Below, one piece after another: positions 18,901 to 29,088 of a stretch of DNA of 64,000 nt. A model generated the notes under the pieces. It was not told the origin of the DNA, ran no database searches, and saw only the letters and a list, made by a program, of their open reading frames with translations. The translations under genes were made by a program, and so were the position numbers. The stretch is from Amycolatopsis sp. CA-126428 (GTDB lineage Bacteria > Actinomycetota > Actinomycetes > Mycobacteriales > Pseudonocardiaceae). Each line of letters opens with the position of its first letter. Positions within the stretch are counted from its first letter, which is position 1. The stretch is taken from assembly GCF_002904335.1 (NCBI RefSeq), contig NZ_PPHF01000149.1, positions 62,001 to 126,000 of the forward strand, read 5' to 3'.

Positions 18901-21900
18901 GCACCTCGAAGCCGACCGAGCTGCCGCGGAAGGCGGTGGCGGCCCGGCGCGGGAGGTCCACGGGCAGCCGCAGCTCGTCGGGCAGGCCGTCGAGCGCGGT
19001 GCGCCAGTACTCCCAGTGCCGGTCCGCCGCCTGCCGGTCGTCGAGCAGCTCGCGCTGCCACACCGCGTAATCGGCGTACTGCGCGGCCGGCTCGGCCCAG
19101 CCGGGCTCGCTTCCCCGGACCCGGGCGTCGTACGCGGTGGCCAGGTCGCGCGCCAGGACGTCGACCGACCAGCCGTCACCGGCGATGTGGTGCAGGACGA
19201 GCAGCAGCACGTGCTCGCCGGTGTCCGCCACGCGGTACAGGGTGGCGCGCAGCGGGCGGTCGGTGGCGAGGTCGAACGCGCGGCCCGCCTCGGCCGCCAG
19301 CGCCGCGGGGAGCCCGTCCTCGGTGACCGTCGCGGTGGCGAGCAGTGAGTCGGGCGCGTGCGGCAGGACCTGCTGGTACGGGACTCCGTCGACATCGGGG
19401 AAGACCGTGCGCAGGACCTCGTGCCGCTCGACGACGTCGCCGAGCGCGACCGCCAGGGCCGCCGGGTCGAGGTCGCCGCCGAGCCGGACGGCCAGCGGGA
19501 TGTTGTACCCGGCGCTTTCGAGCCGGTTGAGGAACCACATCCGCGTCTGAGCGTGGGACAGCGGGATCTTCTCCGGCCGGGCGAGCTTCCGGAACCCGGC
19601 GCCGGCCTGGCCCGCGGAGACGAGCCGGCCGGCGAGCCGGCTCACGGTCCGCGCTTCGAAGAGGTCTCTAATGGACAGTTCGGCGGCCAGCGCGGACCGG
19701 ACCCGGCTCACGACCGAGTTGGCCAGCAGGGAGTGCCCGCCGATGGCGAAGAAGTCGTCGTCGATCCCGACTTCGGCGACGCCGAGCACGTCGGCCCAGA
19801 TCTCGCACAGCGTGGCTTCGACCGGGGTGCGCGGGCCGCGGGTGCCCGCGCCGGTGTGCTGTTCCGGCGCGGGCAGCGCCTTGCGGTCGATCTTGCCGTG
19901 CGCGGTCAGCGGGAAGCGGTCGAGGACGAGGTACGCGCCCGGGACCATGTACGCCGGCAGCTGCGCGGTCACGTGCTCACGCAGTTCGCCTTCGGTGACG
20001 GCACCGGAGACGTACGCGACAAGCCGCCGGTCGTTGCCCGTGCCGTGGACCGTGACCACCGCTTCCCCGACGCCCGCGTGCGCGGCGAGGCAGGCTTCGA
20101 TCTCGCCGAGCTCGATGCGGTGGCCGCGGATCTTGACCTGGAAGTCGCGGCGCTCCACGAACTCCAGCTCGCCGTCGGGACGCATCCGGACGCGGTCGCC
20201 GGTGCGGTACATCCGCGTCCCCGGCTCGCCGAAGGGGTCGGCGACGAACACCGCCGCCGTCCGGACCGGGTCACCGACGTAACCGCGGCCGACCACCAGG
20301 CCGCCGACGAACAGCTCACCGATGGCGCCCGCCGGCACCGGGCGCAGCTCGTCCCCCAGCACGTAGAGCCGGGAATTCCGGACCGCGCGGCCGATCGGCA
20401 CCACCTCGACGCCGGACCGGATCACCGCGTGCGTCACGTCGTCCGAGCATTCCGTCGGGCCGTACGCGTTGACCAGCGGCACGTCCGGGAACCGCGCGAA
20501 CCACCGCACGCACAGGTCCGGCGGCAGCGCCTCGCCCGTCACCACGAGCCAGCGCAGGCCCGAGAGATCCGGTTGCTCGGCCAGGTCCCAGGAGTCCAGG
20601 GCCGCCCGCAGCAACGACGGCACGACCTCGAGCACCGAGACGCCCTCGGCCCGGATCAAGCCGAACAGCGCGTCCGGATCGGCCGCCACGACCCGCGACA
20701 CCACGCGGACCCGGCCGCCGACCAGCAGCGGCGCCAGCATCTGCCACACCGAGACGTCGAACGTCACCGGAGCGTTCTGCACGAGCACGTCCGACGAGTC
20801 CAGGCCGAGGTCCTCGATCTTGGCCAGCAGGTGGTTCACCATCCCGCGGCGGTGCACCATCGCGCCCTTCGGACGGCCCGTCGACCCCGACGTGAAGATC
20901 ACGTACGCCAGGTCCAGACCGGCGTCGCCATCAGAAACCGGCGCCCACTCCTCGTCTTCGGCCTCGTCCAGGACCACGATCCCGGTGTCGCCGCCGGCGA
21001 TCTCGGCCGCCAGGTCCTCGAAGCCCGCACCCACCACGACGGCGGTGGCGCCGGAATCCACCAGCAGCCCGGCCAGCCGGGCCACCGGCAACGTCGGGTC
21101 CAGGGGCAGGTAGGCCGCCCCGGACCACAACACGCCCAGCACGGCCGTCACGAACCCGACCCCCGGGTCGGCCAGGACGCCGACCACCCCACGGGACGGA
21201 AGCCGGCGGGACAGCGCACTCGCGCGCCCGGCCAGCGACGCGTACGAAACCCACGCGCCACCGTCGGCCACCGCGGGGGCCTCCGGCGTCGCCAGCGCGA
21301 ATTCACGCACCCGCGCCACGACGTCGGCACCCACCGGCCCGGTGGCACCGGCGCCCCGCTCCAGTTCCGCCGCCGGCACCACGTCGATCGACCCGAGCGC
21401 CACCGAAGGATCGGCGATGGCGGTGTCGAGCAGGTGCCGGAACATGCCGGTGATCCGGCCGACACGCTCGGCGTCGAACGCCTCGGGCGCGTAGTCGAAG
21501 CGGAAGGCCAGTTCGCCGCCCGGGTTCACGACCAGGCTCAGCGGGTAGTGGCGGGAGTCCTCGGTGACGGCGTCGAGCACGCGCACGTCGTCGCCCAGGA
21601 CCACGTCGGTCTGTTCGCCGTCGGCGGGCACGTTCTCGAAGACGATGGCGGTGTCGAACAGTTCGCCGGTGCCGGCCAGGCCGGGCACGTCGTTCTGCAC
21701 CTCGGCCAGCCCGACGTGCTGGTAGGCCGACATCCGGGCCTGCTGGTCGCGCAGGAACACCAGGAGCTCCTCCAGCGTGCCCGCCGGGTCGAGGTCGGCG
21801 CGGACCGGCACCGTGTTGATGAACATGCCGACCATGGTCTCCACGCCCGGCAGCTCCGCCGGGCGCCCGGAGGTGACCGACCCGAACACGACGTCCCGGC

Positions 21901-24900
21901 GTCCGGTGAGCCGGCCGACCAGGATCGCCCAGCAGGCCTGCACGACGGTGTTGAGGGTGAGCTCGTGCCGCCGGGCCCACGCCACCAGCTCGGCGGTCTC
22001 GTCCCGGGACAGCACCACTTCGGCCGACTCCGGGACCGCCTTCAGGTGCCCGGCGAGCTCCGGCGCCACCTTCGTCGGCTCGGTGAGGCCGTCGAGGACC
22101 TCGCGCCACGCCTGCCGGGCTTCCCGCTCGTCCTGACGGCCGAGCCAGGCGAGGTAGTTCCGGAACGGGGCCACTTCGGGCAGCGCGGCCGCGGGGCCTT
22201 CGGTGTACAGCGTGGCCAGTTCGCGGATCAGGATCGGCACCGACCAGCCGTCGGTGGCGATGTGGTGGGCGGTCCAGAGGAACCGGTAGCGGCCGGCCGC
22301 GATCTTGATCAGGGTGAACCGGACCAGCGGCGGGTGCGCGAGGTCGAACCGGCGTTCCCGGTCCTCGACCGCCAGCCGGCCCAGCCGCTCCCCCCGTTCG
22401 GGCTCGGGCAGCGTGGAAAGGTCCAGCTCGGTCCAGGGCAGGCCGACCTCGGCGGCGATCAGCTGCACGGCGTCGCCGCCGCGGCGGTGCCGGAAGTAGG
22501 CGCGCAGGGTGGCGTACCGGCGCAGCAGCGCGGCACACGCGTCGCGCAGCGCGTCGACGTCGAGCGGGCCGGCGAGGTCCGCGGTGGCCTGAACGGTGTA
22601 AACGTCGACGCCGTCCGGGTCGAATTCGGAGTGGAACAGCAGGCCCTGCTGCAGCGCAGACAGCGGCAAGACGTCCTCGATGCGGCCGCCTTCCGGCGCC
22701 AGCTCCCGCAGCTCGTCTTCGGTCAGCTCGACCAGCGGCCCTTCGGCCACCGCGATCGCCTCGACGTCCGCGCTCGGCTCGCGGAGGCCGACCTGCTCGG
22801 CGATCGCCGCCGGCGTCCGGCGCTCGAGGATGTCGCGCGGGGTCAGTTCGATGCCCGCCGTGCGGGCCCGGCCGGCCACCTGGATCGCGCTGATGCTGTC
22901 GCCGCCGAGGGCGAAGAAGTTGTCGTCGATGTACACCCGCGGCACGGACAGGACCTCGGCGAGGATGTCGCAGACGACGGTCTCGACGGTGTTGCGCGGG
23001 CGGCGCCCGACGACCTCGGCCCGGAAGTCCGGGGCGGGCAGCGCTTCGCGGTCGACCTTGCCGTGTTCGGTCAGCGGCAGCTCGTCGAGCACGACCAGCG
23101 CCGAGGGCACCATGTAGTCCGGGAGCAGCTGCTGGGCGGTGCTGCGCACGGCACCGGCGTCGATCGGGCCTTCGCCGTCGATGCCGATGAGGTAGCCCGC
23201 GAGGCGCTTGCCGCCGTCGGCGTCGGTGAGCACCCGCACGACGGCGTCCAGGACACCGGGCACGGCCCGCAGGACGCTTTCGATCTCGCCGAGCTCGATG
23301 CGGTGGCCCCGGATCTTGACCTGGAAGTCGCGCCGCTCCACGAACTCGAGCTGGCCGTCTTCCCGCAGCCGGACGCGGTCGCCGGTGCGGTACATCCGCG
23401 TCCCCGGGCCACTGAACGGATCCGCGACGAAGACCGCCGCCGTCCGCGCCGGGTCACCGACGTAACCGCGGCCCACGACCAGGCCGCCGACGAACAGCTC
23501 GCCGACCGCACCCGCGGGCACCGGGCGCAGCTCGTCCCCCAGCACGTAGAGCCGGGAATTGCGCACCGCGTGGCCGATCGGCACCACCTCGACGCCGGAC
23601 CGGATCACCGCGTGCGTCACGTCGTCCGAACACTCCGTCGGGCCATAAGCGTTGACCAGCGGCACGTCCGGGAACCGCGCGAACCACCGCACGCACAGGT
23701 CCGGCGGCAGCGCCTCACCGGTCACCACGAGCGATCGCAGCCCGGAAACATCGGCGGACCGCCCGGCCAGGTCCCAGGAGTCGAGCGCCGCGCGCAGCAG
23801 TGACGGCACGACCTCCAGCACCGAAACGCCCTCGGCCCGGATCAACCCGAACAACGCGTCCGGATCCGCCGCGATCGCCCGGGACACCACCCGGACCCGG
23901 CCGCCGACCAGCAGCGGGGCCAGCATCTGCCACACCGAAACGTCGAACGTCACCGGCGCGTTCTGCACGACCACGTCCGCGGGCTCCAGGTCGAGGTCCT
24001 CGACCTTCGCCAGCAGGTGGTTCACCATGCCCCGGCGGTGCACCATCGCACCCTTCGGGCGCCCCGTCGAACCCGACGTGAAGATCACGTACGCCAGCTC
24101 CGCCCCGGCGTCTTCGCCCGCGCCGAACACCGGCGCCAGCGCATCCGGGCCGTCTTCGGCACCGTCCAGGGCCACGATCCCGGCACCACCGCCGGCCGCG
24201 GCCACCACCTCCGCCGCCAGCTCCTCGTACCCGGGGCCGACGACCACGCGCGAGGCACCCGAATCCACCAGCAGCCCGGCCAGCCGGGCCACCGGCATCC
24301 CCGCGTCGAGCGGCACGAACGCCGAACCCGACCAGAGCACGCCCAGCACGGCCGAGACGAACCCGACACCGGGGTCGGCCAGCACGCCCACCAGCCCTCC
24401 GGACTCCAGCCGGCGGGACAGCGCACTCGCCCGGCCCGCCAGCGAGCCGTAGGAGACCCACTCCCCGCCGTCGGCCACCGCGGGCGCGTCCGGTGAGGCC
24501 AGCGCGAACTCGCACACCCGCGCCACGACATCGGCACCGACCGGCCCGGTCGCACCGATGCCGGACGCCAGCAGCTCCCCCAGTTCGTCCGCCGACACGA
24601 CGTCGACCCCGCCCAGCACCGCCGACGAGCCGGCCTCGGCGAGCCGGCCGACGAACCCGGCCAGCCGCTCCAGGTGGGCGGCGACGCCCTCGGCGTCGTA
24701 GAGGTCGGGGTTGCCGTTCAGGTGGATTTCGATGATGTCTTCGGTGACGTCGAGCACGGTCAGCGAAAGGTCGTTGGTGATGCCGGTCGACAGGTTCATC
24801 ACGCGCGTGTGGCAGTCGCCGAGGCGCAGGCCGGGCTCGGGCGGGAGCACGTTGACGAACGGGCCGCCGAACGGGCGGCGCTCGTCGCTGCGCACGCCGA

Positions 24901-25903
24901 TGTCCCGGCGGATCTGGTTGACGTGGTAGCGCTGGTGCTTGAGGGTCGCGGCCAGCTCGCTCGAGGCCTGGCCCAGCAGGGCGGCGATCGTCATCTGCGG
25001 CTCGACGACCATCCGCAGCGGCAGGTAGTTGGCGACCATGCCCGGGGTCGCCCGCGAGCGCACGCCCGCGCGCGCCGCGACCGGGACGGTCAGCAGCAGG
25101 TCCTTGATGCCCGAAAGCCGTTGCGTGTAAGCCGCCATCGCGGCGATGAAGAACGTCGGCAGCGTCACCTTCGCGCTCGCGGCCGCCTCGCGCACGGCCT
25201 TCGCCGTCTCCGGGGGCAGCACCATGGTGCGCCGCAGGAAGCCGCGCGCCGGCGCCGGTTCCTTGCCGGACAGGCTGACCAGGTCGGGCGTGGTGTCGAA
25301 GTGGCGTCCCCAGAACGCCTTGTCCCGCAACCGGTGCGGGGAGTCCTGGTAGGCGAGGTCGGCGTCGAGCAGCAGCCGGAACGGCGGCAGCGCGGTGGGC
25401 CCGGGGTCCTCCCCGGCCAGCAGCGCGTTGTAGAGCTCGCCCAGCCGGCGGTGGCAGATCGCCGCGCTGAAGCCGTCGCCGATGAGGTGGTGGGTGGTGA
25501 GATACCAGAAGTGCCGCTGCGCGCCGACCTTGATCAGGGCGCCGCGGAAGAGCGGGAAGTCCTCCAGCGAGAACGGGTGCCGCATGTCTTCGTGCATCCA
25601 CTCGAGCGCGGCTCTCTCCGGGTCGGCTTCCCCGGTCACGTCCGGGTACCGGATCGGCAGCTCGGTCAGCGGCTCGATGAGCTGCCGCGGTTCGCCCTCG
25701 ACCTCGACGAACCGGGCCCGGAAGCACTCGGCTTCGTCGGCCAGCGCCCGCAAGGCCGCCTGGAACACCCCGACGTCCAGCGGGCCGGTGATGTCCAGGT
25801 AGTCCGCCATCGCGTAGGCGAGGCCGCCGCCGGACAGCTGTTCGTCGTACCAGACGTCGGTCTGTGCGGTGGACAGGGGCAGGAATGCGTCGACCGCGGT
25901 CAT
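15962..25903 (-). CDS. Trimodular NRPS: C-A-T-C-A-T-C-A*-T-TE with an inactive third A domain
   Basis: 3,313 residues from ATG at 25903. Approximate domains: C1 1-450 (HHLIGDG at 137), A1 475-955, T1 970-1040 (LGGDS), C2 1070-1490 (HHIATDG), A2 1530-2010, T2 2025-2090 (IGGHS), C3 2105-2540 (HHIAGDG), A3* 2560-2955, T3 2965-3035 (LGGNS), TE 3060-3313 (GWSFGG). The N-terminal C domain implies acceptance of an acyl chain from an ACP. A1 and A2 read out the same pocket by eye, D-V-W-E-V-T-A-D-D. Its acidic residues suit a basic substrate, and with SbnA/B nearby this suggests Dap twice. A3* lacks the TSGSTGxPKG loop, and its A10 lysine (HGKVDR in A1) is Glu (AGELDH), so it should not adenylate. 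T3 must be charged in trans or stay unused. Confidence 0.93.
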   Translation of the reverse strand: MTAVDAFLPLSTAQTDVWYDEQLSGGGLAYAMADYLDITGPLDVGVFQAALRALADEAECFRARFVEVEGEPRQLIEPLTELPIRYPDVTGEADPERAALEWMHEDMRHPFSLEDFPLFRGALIKVGAQRHFWYLTTHHLIGDGFSAAICHRRLGELYNALLAGEDPGPTALPPFRLLLDADLAYQDSPHRLRDKAFWGRHFDTTPDLVSLSGKEPAPARGFLRRTMVLPPETAKAVREAAASAKVTLPTFFIAAMAAYTQRLSGIKDLLLTVPVAARAGVRSRATPGMVANYLPLRMVVEPQMTIAALLGQASSELAATLKHQRYHVNQIRRDIGVRSDERRPFGGPFVNVLPPEPGLRLGDCHTRVMNLSTGITNDLSLTVLDVTEDIIEIHLNGNPDLYDAEGVAAHLERLAGFVGRLAEAGSSAVLGGVDVVSADELGELLASGIGATGPVGADVVARVCEFALASPDAPAVADGGEWVSYGSLAGRASALSRRLESGGLVGVLADPGVGFVSAVLGVLWSGSAFVPLDAGMPVARLAGLLVDSGASRVVVGPGYEELAAEVVAAAGGGAGIVALDGAEDGPDALAPVFGAGEDAGAELAYVIFTSGSTGRPKGAMVHRRGMVNHLLAKVEDLDLEPADVVVQNAPVTFDVSVWQMLAPLLVGGRVRVVSRAIAADPDALFGLIRAEGVSVLEVVPSLLRAALDSWDLAGRSADVSGLRSLVVTGEALPPDLCVRWFARFPDVPLVNAYGPTECSDDVTHAVIRSGVEVVPIGHAVRNSRLYVLGDELRPVPAGAVGELFVGGLVVGRGYVGDPARTAAVFVADPFSGPGTRMYRTGDRVRLREDGQLEFVERRDFQVKIRGHRIELGEIESVLRAVPGVLDAVVRVLTDADGGKRLAGYLIGIDGEGPIDAGAVRSTAQQLLPDYMVPSALVVLDELPLTEHGKVDREALPAPDFRAEVVGRRPRNTVETVVCDILAEVLSVPRVYIDDNFFALGGDSISAIQVAGRARTAGIELTPRDILERRTPAAIAEQVGLREPSADVEAIAVAEGPLVELTEDELRELAPEGGRIEDVLPLSALQQGLLFHSEFDPDGVDVYTVQATADLAGPLDVDALRDACAALLRRYATLRAYFRHRRGGDAVQLIAAEVGLPWTELDLSTLPEPERGERLGRLAVEDRERRFDLAHPPLVRFTLIKIAAGRYRFLWTAHHIATDGWSVPILIRELATLYTEGPAAALPEVAPFRNYLAWLGRQDEREARQAWREVLDGLTEPTKVAPELAGHLKAVPESAEVVLSRDETAELVAWARRHELTLNTVVQACWAILVGRLTGRRDVVFGSVTSGRPAELPGVETMVGMFINTVPVRADLDPAGTLEELLVFLRDQQARMSAYQHVGLAEVQNDVPGLAGTGELFDTAIVFENVPADGEQTDVVLGDDVRVLDAVTEDSRHYPLSLVVNPGGELAFRFDYAPEAFDAERVGRITGMFRHLLDTAIADPSVALGSIDVVPAAELERGAGATGPVGADVVARVREFALATPEAPAVADGGAWVSYASLAGRASALSRRLPSRGVVGVLADPGVGFVTAVLGVLWSGAAYLPLDPTLPVARLAGLLVDSGATAVVVGAGFEDLAAEIAGGDTGIVVLDEAEDEEWAPVSDGDAGLDLAYVIFTSGSTGRPKGAMVHRRGMVNHLLAKIEDLGLDSSDVLVQNAPVTFDVSVWQMLAPLLVGGRVRVVSRVVAADPDALFGLIRAEGVSVLEVVPSLLRAALDSWDLAEQPDLSGLRWLVVTGEALPPDLCVRWFARFPDVPLVNAYGPTECSDDVTHAVIRSGVEVVPIGRAVRNSRLYVLGDELRPVPAGAIGELFVGGLVVGRGYVGDPVRTAAVFVADPFGEPGTRMYRTGDRVRMRPDGELEFVERRDFQVKIRGHRIELGEIEACLAAHAGVGEAVVTVHGTGNDRRLVAYVSGAVTEGELREHVTAQLPAYMVPGAYLVLDRFPLTAHGKIDRKALPAPEQHTGAGTRGPRTPVEATLCEIWADVLGVAEVGIDDDFFAIGGHSLLANSVVSRVRSALAAELSIRDLFEARTVSRLAGRLVSAGQAGAGFRKLARPEKIPLSHAQTRMWFLNRLESAGYNIPLAVRLGGDLDPAALAVALGDVVERHEVLRTVFPDVDGVPYQQVLPHAPDSLLATATVTEDGLPAALAAEAGRAFDLATDRPLRATLYRVADTGEHVLLLVLHHIAGDGWSVDVLARDLATAYDARVRGSEPGWAEPAAQYADYAVWQRELLDDRQAADRHWEYWRTALDGLPDELRLPVDLPRRAATAFRGSSVGFEVRPTVHKALTALARRSGASVFMVVQAAVAALLTKHGAGTDIPLGSLVAGRSDEVTNDLVGFFVNTLVLRTDTGRNPTFAELIARVRDTDLEAYAHQDLPFELLLEMARPARSLSRQPLFQVMLSYYEVPDPRFTLGGLSVRPEILPATGAKFKFDLTFQLGERPGEAGMEGSIEYCADLFTPETAGLLATRLNRLLSAVAEDPELPLSRIELGTPAELNVLAPAAAADPAELPALRSSRGPALIWEGGRLSHAQLRRRVTEAARKLTARGAGPEWTVTIAAASAVDRVIHVLAALEAGAAYRLVGGQAGVTVVEGASGKAPVAPAHAAAHLPDGTILSRRALAESIAALRDSIPTGRRVVVPNLPEAIPAVLAALAAGGSVHLTEGDATALAQLLEGELPAVLFATPHQVRALAAHHEPALAGVRLIVAGAPLAAPLVDRLDRAGAEVHTHYRTFTGQAEPGTLPHPARAYVLDETLQPVPPGAHGELWLAGPALARGYAGEPGRTATRFVADPFETGERMYRTGDLVRRRLDGTLELVAEPIRARGFAVRPVEVEAALLRHPGVAAAEVVVRDDQLVAYVVGRGEGLREHLARELPDFAVPSAIVELAALPLTAAGELDHARLPAPETTARTDGSTPAEEVLRLAFAETLGLPEVDADADFFALGGNSLLSVRLVALARNAGVRFTVADVLTHGTVERLAALAGTGGDGGDVLDPFAPVLPIRPDGDRAPLFCVHAGLGLSLPYLGLVQHLDPGRPMYGLQSPNVGGDGELPVSVEDVAEEYTARIRAIQPAGPYHLLGWSFGGLLAHEIAVQLQEAGERVETLCVLDSFPVEAAGQAPPTRQELLVSFLEHLGYDAGEGADLSPADVIDVLRRGGSRLAGIGEDRMTRVLDVMSNNGELALRYEPARFSGRLLLFLAAEGLTEADLAERPGRWAPYVDGAIETHRIGCGHEFMMHPQAQAAIGRIVAAALDGSSEEDE
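20095..21352 (-). repeat. Duplicated adenylation-domain segment, A2 copy
   Basis: This stretch encodes most of A2 and closely matches 23278-24560 (A1) at an offset of about 3.18 kb. For example, the bases from 20466 to 20528 are almost identical to those from 23646 to 23708. Such high DNA identity, including third positions, indicates recent duplication or gene conversion between modules 1 and 2. Confidence 0.85.
23278..24560 (-). repeat. Duplicated adenylation-domain segment, A1 copy
   Basis: Partner of 20095-21352. The A1 and A2 segments share the same predicted specificity residues, so conversion keeps the two modules selecting the same amino acid. Confidence 0.85.
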
Positions 25904-26880
25904 CAGGGCACCTCGAAGAGTGTTTTGGCGTAACGGGAATCGTGTTCGGCACCGTCGAGCAGCGCTTCGGGGCCGTAGTTGTCCTTGACCCACTGGTCCT
26001 GGTAGATCGTGTCCAGGTAGCGGTCGCCGAGGTCGGGCGAGATCACCACCGCCGTGGGCTCGGCGCCGCCCGCGTCGTTGTCCGCCAGCCAGCCGAGCGC
26101 GCCGGCCAGCACCATGCCGGAGCCGCCCCCGAGCAGGAAGCCGCGCTGCGCGAGCCGGCGGCACTCGCGGATCGCCGCCGCTTCGTCGACCCGCACCAGA
26201 TCGTCCACGAGGGACATGTCGATGACCGGGAACCGCACGCTGGTGCGCAGGGCCGTGCTGCGCCGGGCGGCCCGCGGCCCGGGGCCGACGCACTCGACGG
26301 CGACGATCCGCACCTGCGGCCGGACCTGGCGCAGGTAGCGGGCGCACCCGGTGAGGGTGCCGGCCGAGCCGACGCCGACGAAGAGCACGTCCAGATCCGG
26401 CACCGTGCGCAGGATGTCCGGGCCGGTCGAGCGGAAGTGGGCCATCCAGTTGCCCGCGTTGACGTACTGGTCCAGCCAGGTGTAGCCGTCGTTCTCCGCG
26501 CACAGCCGGCGGACGAGCCGCAGGCCCGCGGCCGGGTCCGGGGCGACCAGCACCTCGGTGCCGAGGTTCTGCATCAGCTGCCGCGTGAGCAGCGTGCTGC
26601 GCGGGTCGGTGACGCAGACGAACCGGTACCCGCGGCTGGCCGCGACCAGGCTCAGCGCCACGCCGAGGTTGCCCGACGACGTTTCGACGATGGTCGAGCC
26701 GGGGCGCAGCACGCCCGCGCGCTCGGCCAGCGTCACCATTTCCAGCGCCGGCTTGAGCTTGCTCGAGCGCGCGAAGTTGAAGCCTTCGCACTTCATCAGG
26801 ACCCGCCGGTCCACGATGTGGTGGAGGTCGACGTACAGGTCCGTGACGTCGAACTCCTCCGGCCTCGTGATCACCTGCAC
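25903..26880 (-). CDS. SbnA-like PLP synthase (copy 2)
   Basis: 325 residues, paralogous to the protein at 11.5 kb. The PLP lysine lies in 'RSSKLKPALEM', the loop is 'ETSSGNLGVALS', and 'SAGTLTGCARYLRQ' binds the phosphate. The start is GTG at 26880, overlapping the acyl-CoA dehydrogenase end by 10 bp, and its stop overlaps the NRPS start (ATGA). No second SbnB accompanies it. Either both copies raise Dap supply for two NRPS positions, or this copy uses a different acceptor and makes another beta-substituted alanine. Confidence 0.87.
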   Translation of the reverse strand: MQVITRPEEFDVTDLYVDLHHIVDRRVLMKCEGFNFARSSKLKPALEMVTLAERAGVLRPGSTIVETSSGNLGVALSLVAASRGYRFVCVTDPRSTLLTRQLMQNLGTEVLVAPDPAAGLRLVRRLCAENDGYTWLDQYVNAGNWMAHFRSTGPDILRTVPDLDVLFVGVGSAGTLTGCARYLRQVRPQVRIVAVECVGPGPRAARRSTALRTSVRFPVIDMSLVDDLVRVDEAAAIRECRRLAQRGFLLGGGSGMVLAGALGWLADNDAGGAEPTAVVISPDLGDRYLDTIYQDQWVKDNYGPEALLDGAEHDSRYAKTLFEVP

Positions 26881-28091
26881 GACGAACCTCCGCTGGACGA
26901 TTTCCCGGCGTGCGCGGGAAAGGGGTCGCCCCGGCCGACCTTGCCGGCGACCAGGCCCTGGAAGACGGTGAGCTTCTGGATGTTGCCGGCGCCCTCCATG
27001 AATTCGACGCCGCGCGCGTCCCGGACCAGCTTGTCCAGCGCCGGGTGCTCCCAGCGGGCTCGCGGCCCGAAGAAGCCGCACGCTTCGAGCGTGGCCTCCT
27101 CGGCCAGCCGGCACGCTTCGGCCTTGGCCGCCGAGGCGAGGTGGCCGCGGGAGCCGTCGGCGTCGACCTCGATCGCGGACAGCTGCACGAGGTGGCGCAC
27201 ACCCTCGATGCGGCGGCCCAGCCGGTCGAGCCGGTCGCGGCCGGCGTGGTCGAGCGGGCCGCGTCCGGCCAGCACGTAGTCGTGGGCGGCCGCGGCGATG
27301 CCGACCGCGATCGCGGCCACGCCCGGCCGCAGCCGGTTGAAGGTCTGCACGCACGCCCACATGCCCCGCCGGGCGGGCGAGCGGTCGCGGCCGAGCACCC
27401 GCTCGGCGGGCACGGCGACGTCTTCCAGCGTCAGCTCGCAGATCCGCGCGGCGCGCAGCCCCAGCGACTCGATCGGCTCGGCGTGGAACCCCGGGTCCGC
27501 CGTGTCCACCAGGACCGCGGTGACGCCCAGCGGGCCGGGCCCGGTGCGGGCGAACACGACCCCGAGCGCGGCGCGGGCGGCGTTGCCGACGTACTTCTTG
27601 CGGCCGTCGAGCCGGTGCGGACCGCCGTCCCGCGACGTCTTCAGCGCCGTCTCCAGCGCGGTGGCGTCGGAGCCGCGATCCGGCTCGGTCAGCGCGAAGA
27701 ACGTCCACGTGGGACGTTCGAGGAGCCGGCCGTAGAACCACTCCTTCTGCTCCCGGTCGGCCAGCACGTCGACGAGCACGCCGGACATCGACGCGCCGGG
27801 GCTGGCCAGCATCAGGCCGGCGTCGCCGCGGGCGAGTTCTTCGAGCACCACCGTCCGCTCGATCGCCGTCATGCCGTGGAAGCGGTGCGCGCCGAGGGAC
27901 AGGCCCGCGCCCCCGAACTCCCCGGGGACGAGCATGGTGGCGAGGCAGCGGACGCCGGCCAGGTCGAGGTGCGCGCCGACGCCGTCGGGGTCGGTGTCGA
28001 GGCCGGCCCCGGCGACGCGGAACTCCGCGCCCCACTCCCGGGCCGCGTCCCGCAGCGTCACGAGCCGGTCGTCCAGCACGGTCGCGCTCAC
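26871..28091 (-). CDS. Acyl-CoA (acyl-ACP) dehydrogenase
   Basis: 406 residues from GTG at 28091. Flavin-site pieces typical of the family are present: 'TWTFFALTEPDRGSDATALET' and 'YVGNAARAALGVVFA', with a helical C-terminal domain ending 'GVEFMEGAGNIQKLTVFQGL'. In a cluster with free ACPs it probably oxidises an ACP-bound chain to the alpha,beta-unsaturated form. It overlaps both neighbours and is therefore co-translated with the half-size homologue upstream. The catalytic base cannot be assigned by eye. Confidence 0.82.
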   Translation of the reverse strand: MSATVLDDRLVTLRDAAREWGAEFRVAGAGLDTDPDGVGAHLDLAGVRCLATMLVPGEFGGAGLSLGAHRFHGMTAIERTVVLEELARGDAGLMLASPGASMSGVLVDVLADREQKEWFYGRLLERPTWTFFALTEPDRGSDATALETALKTSRDGGPHRLDGRKKYVGNAARAALGVVFARTGPGPLGVTAVLVDTADPGFHAEPIESLGLRAARICELTLEDVAVPAERVLGRDRSPARRGMWACVQTFNRLRPGVAAIAVGIAAAAHDYVLAGRGPLDHAGRDRLDRLGRRIEGVRHLVQLSAIEVDADGSRGHLASAAKAEACRLAEEATLEACGFFGPRARWEHPALDKLVRDARGVEFMEGAGNIQKLTVFQGLVAGKVGRGDPFPAHAGKSSSGGSSCR

Positions 28092-28705
28092 GCCACCGCC
28101 TCCGGGGTGTAGGCCCCCGCGAGCAGCTCGGAGACGTCGGCGACCTCGCCCGCACCGCCGCGGACGAACCCGGCCGCGCCGAGCAGGCGCAGCAGGACGC
28201 GGTCGGTGTCGGTGAGCCGCCGGTGCAGGTAGGCCAGTGCGTCCGGCGCCGGGCCGGCGTCGTGCGCGGTCAGGAACGCGCGCACTTCGAGCTGCCCGGT
28301 CAGCGCCTCGGCCACGGCGCCCTGGACCATCTGGCGGCGCAGCAGGGTGGTGTCGCCGCTGCGCCGCCCGCCCAGATAAGCGAGCCCGGCGTCGAGCAGG
28401 GCACCGGACAGGCCCAGCCGCAGCCACACCGCCCCGGTCGCCAGGACCGGGTCGAGGTGGCCGGCGGGCCGGTGCGTCCGCACGAGGACGACCGGGCCGC
28501 CCGGCAGCTGCGCCGTCCGGACCACGAGCACGTCGCCGGCCACCGGCCCGGCCGGCAGGACCGCGGCACCGCCGGCACCGAAGACCGGCGCCCCGGCCGG
28601 CAGCACCGCGTGCAGCGCCGCCAGCGCCGGGGCCATCCCTTCCGCACGGGCGGTGTCGTGGCACCGCAGCCAGGTCGCCGTGATCGGCGGCGAGATCGTG
28701 GTCAT
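28088..28705 (-). CDS. Small acyl-CoA-dehydrogenase-like protein
   Basis: 205 residues, about half the length of an acyl-CoA dehydrogenase. The part from 'LRLGLSGALLDAGLAYLGGR' onward resembles the C-terminal helical domain of that family, while the N-terminal beta part is abbreviated. It overlaps the full-length dehydrogenase by 4 bp. A likely reading is an accessory or regulatory subunit forming a heteromer with the 406-residue protein; a decayed duplicate is the alternative, although the intact frame and overlap argue against decay. Confidence 0.55.
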   Translation of the reverse strand: MTTISPPITATWLRCHDTARAEGMAPALAALHAVLPAGAPVFGAGGAAVLPAGPVAGDVLVVRTAQLPGGPVVLVRTHRPAGHLDPVLATGAVWLRLGLSGALLDAGLAYLGGRRSGDTTLLRRQMVQGAVAEALTGQLEVRAFLTAHDAGPAPDALAYLHRRLTDTDRVLLRLLGAAGFVRGGAGEVADVSELLAGAYTPEAVA

Positions 28706-28708
28706 CGC

Positions 28709-29008
28709 TCAGGCGGCCATTTCTGCCGAGACGAACCGGGCCAGCGACCCGACCGACTCGAAGTGGCTCATTTCCAGGTTCTCGGCGTCGAATTCGATGC
28801 CCAGCGCCTCTTCCAGCTGCATCAGCAGTTCCAGCACGCCGGTGGAGTCGAGCCCGGCGTCCGCGAGCCGGGTCTCCGGGCCGAGGTCGGTGACCTCCGC
28901 CTCCAGCACGGACTCCAGTGCGGCGCAGATGCCCGCGACCACGCGGTCGTCCAGGACCTCCGTCGGTTCAGCCACGGTTTCCGTCACTTCGCTCACCATT
29001 CCCTTCAT
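28709..29008 (-). CDS. Stand-alone acyl carrier protein
   Basis: About 99 residues from ATG at 29008; ATG at 28999 is an alternative. The phosphopantetheine serine is in 'LADAGLDSTGVLELLMQLEE'. It differs clearly from the PKS ACP at 5.6 kb and travels with the two dehydrogenase-like genes. This suggests it carries a starter or oxidised intermediate, comparable to BtrI in butirosin synthesis. Which protein acylates it is inferred (the ATP-grasp enzyme), not shown. Confidence 0.85.
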   Translation of the reverse strand: MKGMVSEVTETVAEPTEVLDDRVVAGICAALESVLEAEVTDLGPETRLADAGLDSTGVLELLMQLEEALGIEFDAENLEMSHFESVGSLARFVSAEMAA

Positions 29009-29088
29009 GAAGACAGCAGCAATTACCCCACGGGCCCGGAACCGGGCCTCGAGTTCTTTTTTTCTCCGGTTTCGCGTGTGTCGCGCGC

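Noticed and set aside
19358-23803. 1,481-codon open frame on the plus strand opposite the NRPS
   Set aside because: It is the antisense shadow of a high-G+C NRPS. Its repeats simply reflect the duplicated A domains, and no domain is recognisable.
15962-25903. An epimerase domain after T1, suggested by its LGGDS motif
   Set aside because: The domain that follows starts '[16 protein letters not shown]' and has HHIATDG and the downstream C-domain motifs. It is a condensation domain leading directly to A2.
25903-27202. Upstream in-frame extension of the NRPS reading frame to about 27202
   Set aside because: The extension is out-of-frame translation of the SbnA and dehydrogenase genes. The C domain clearly begins at ATG 25903, which overlaps the SbnA stop.
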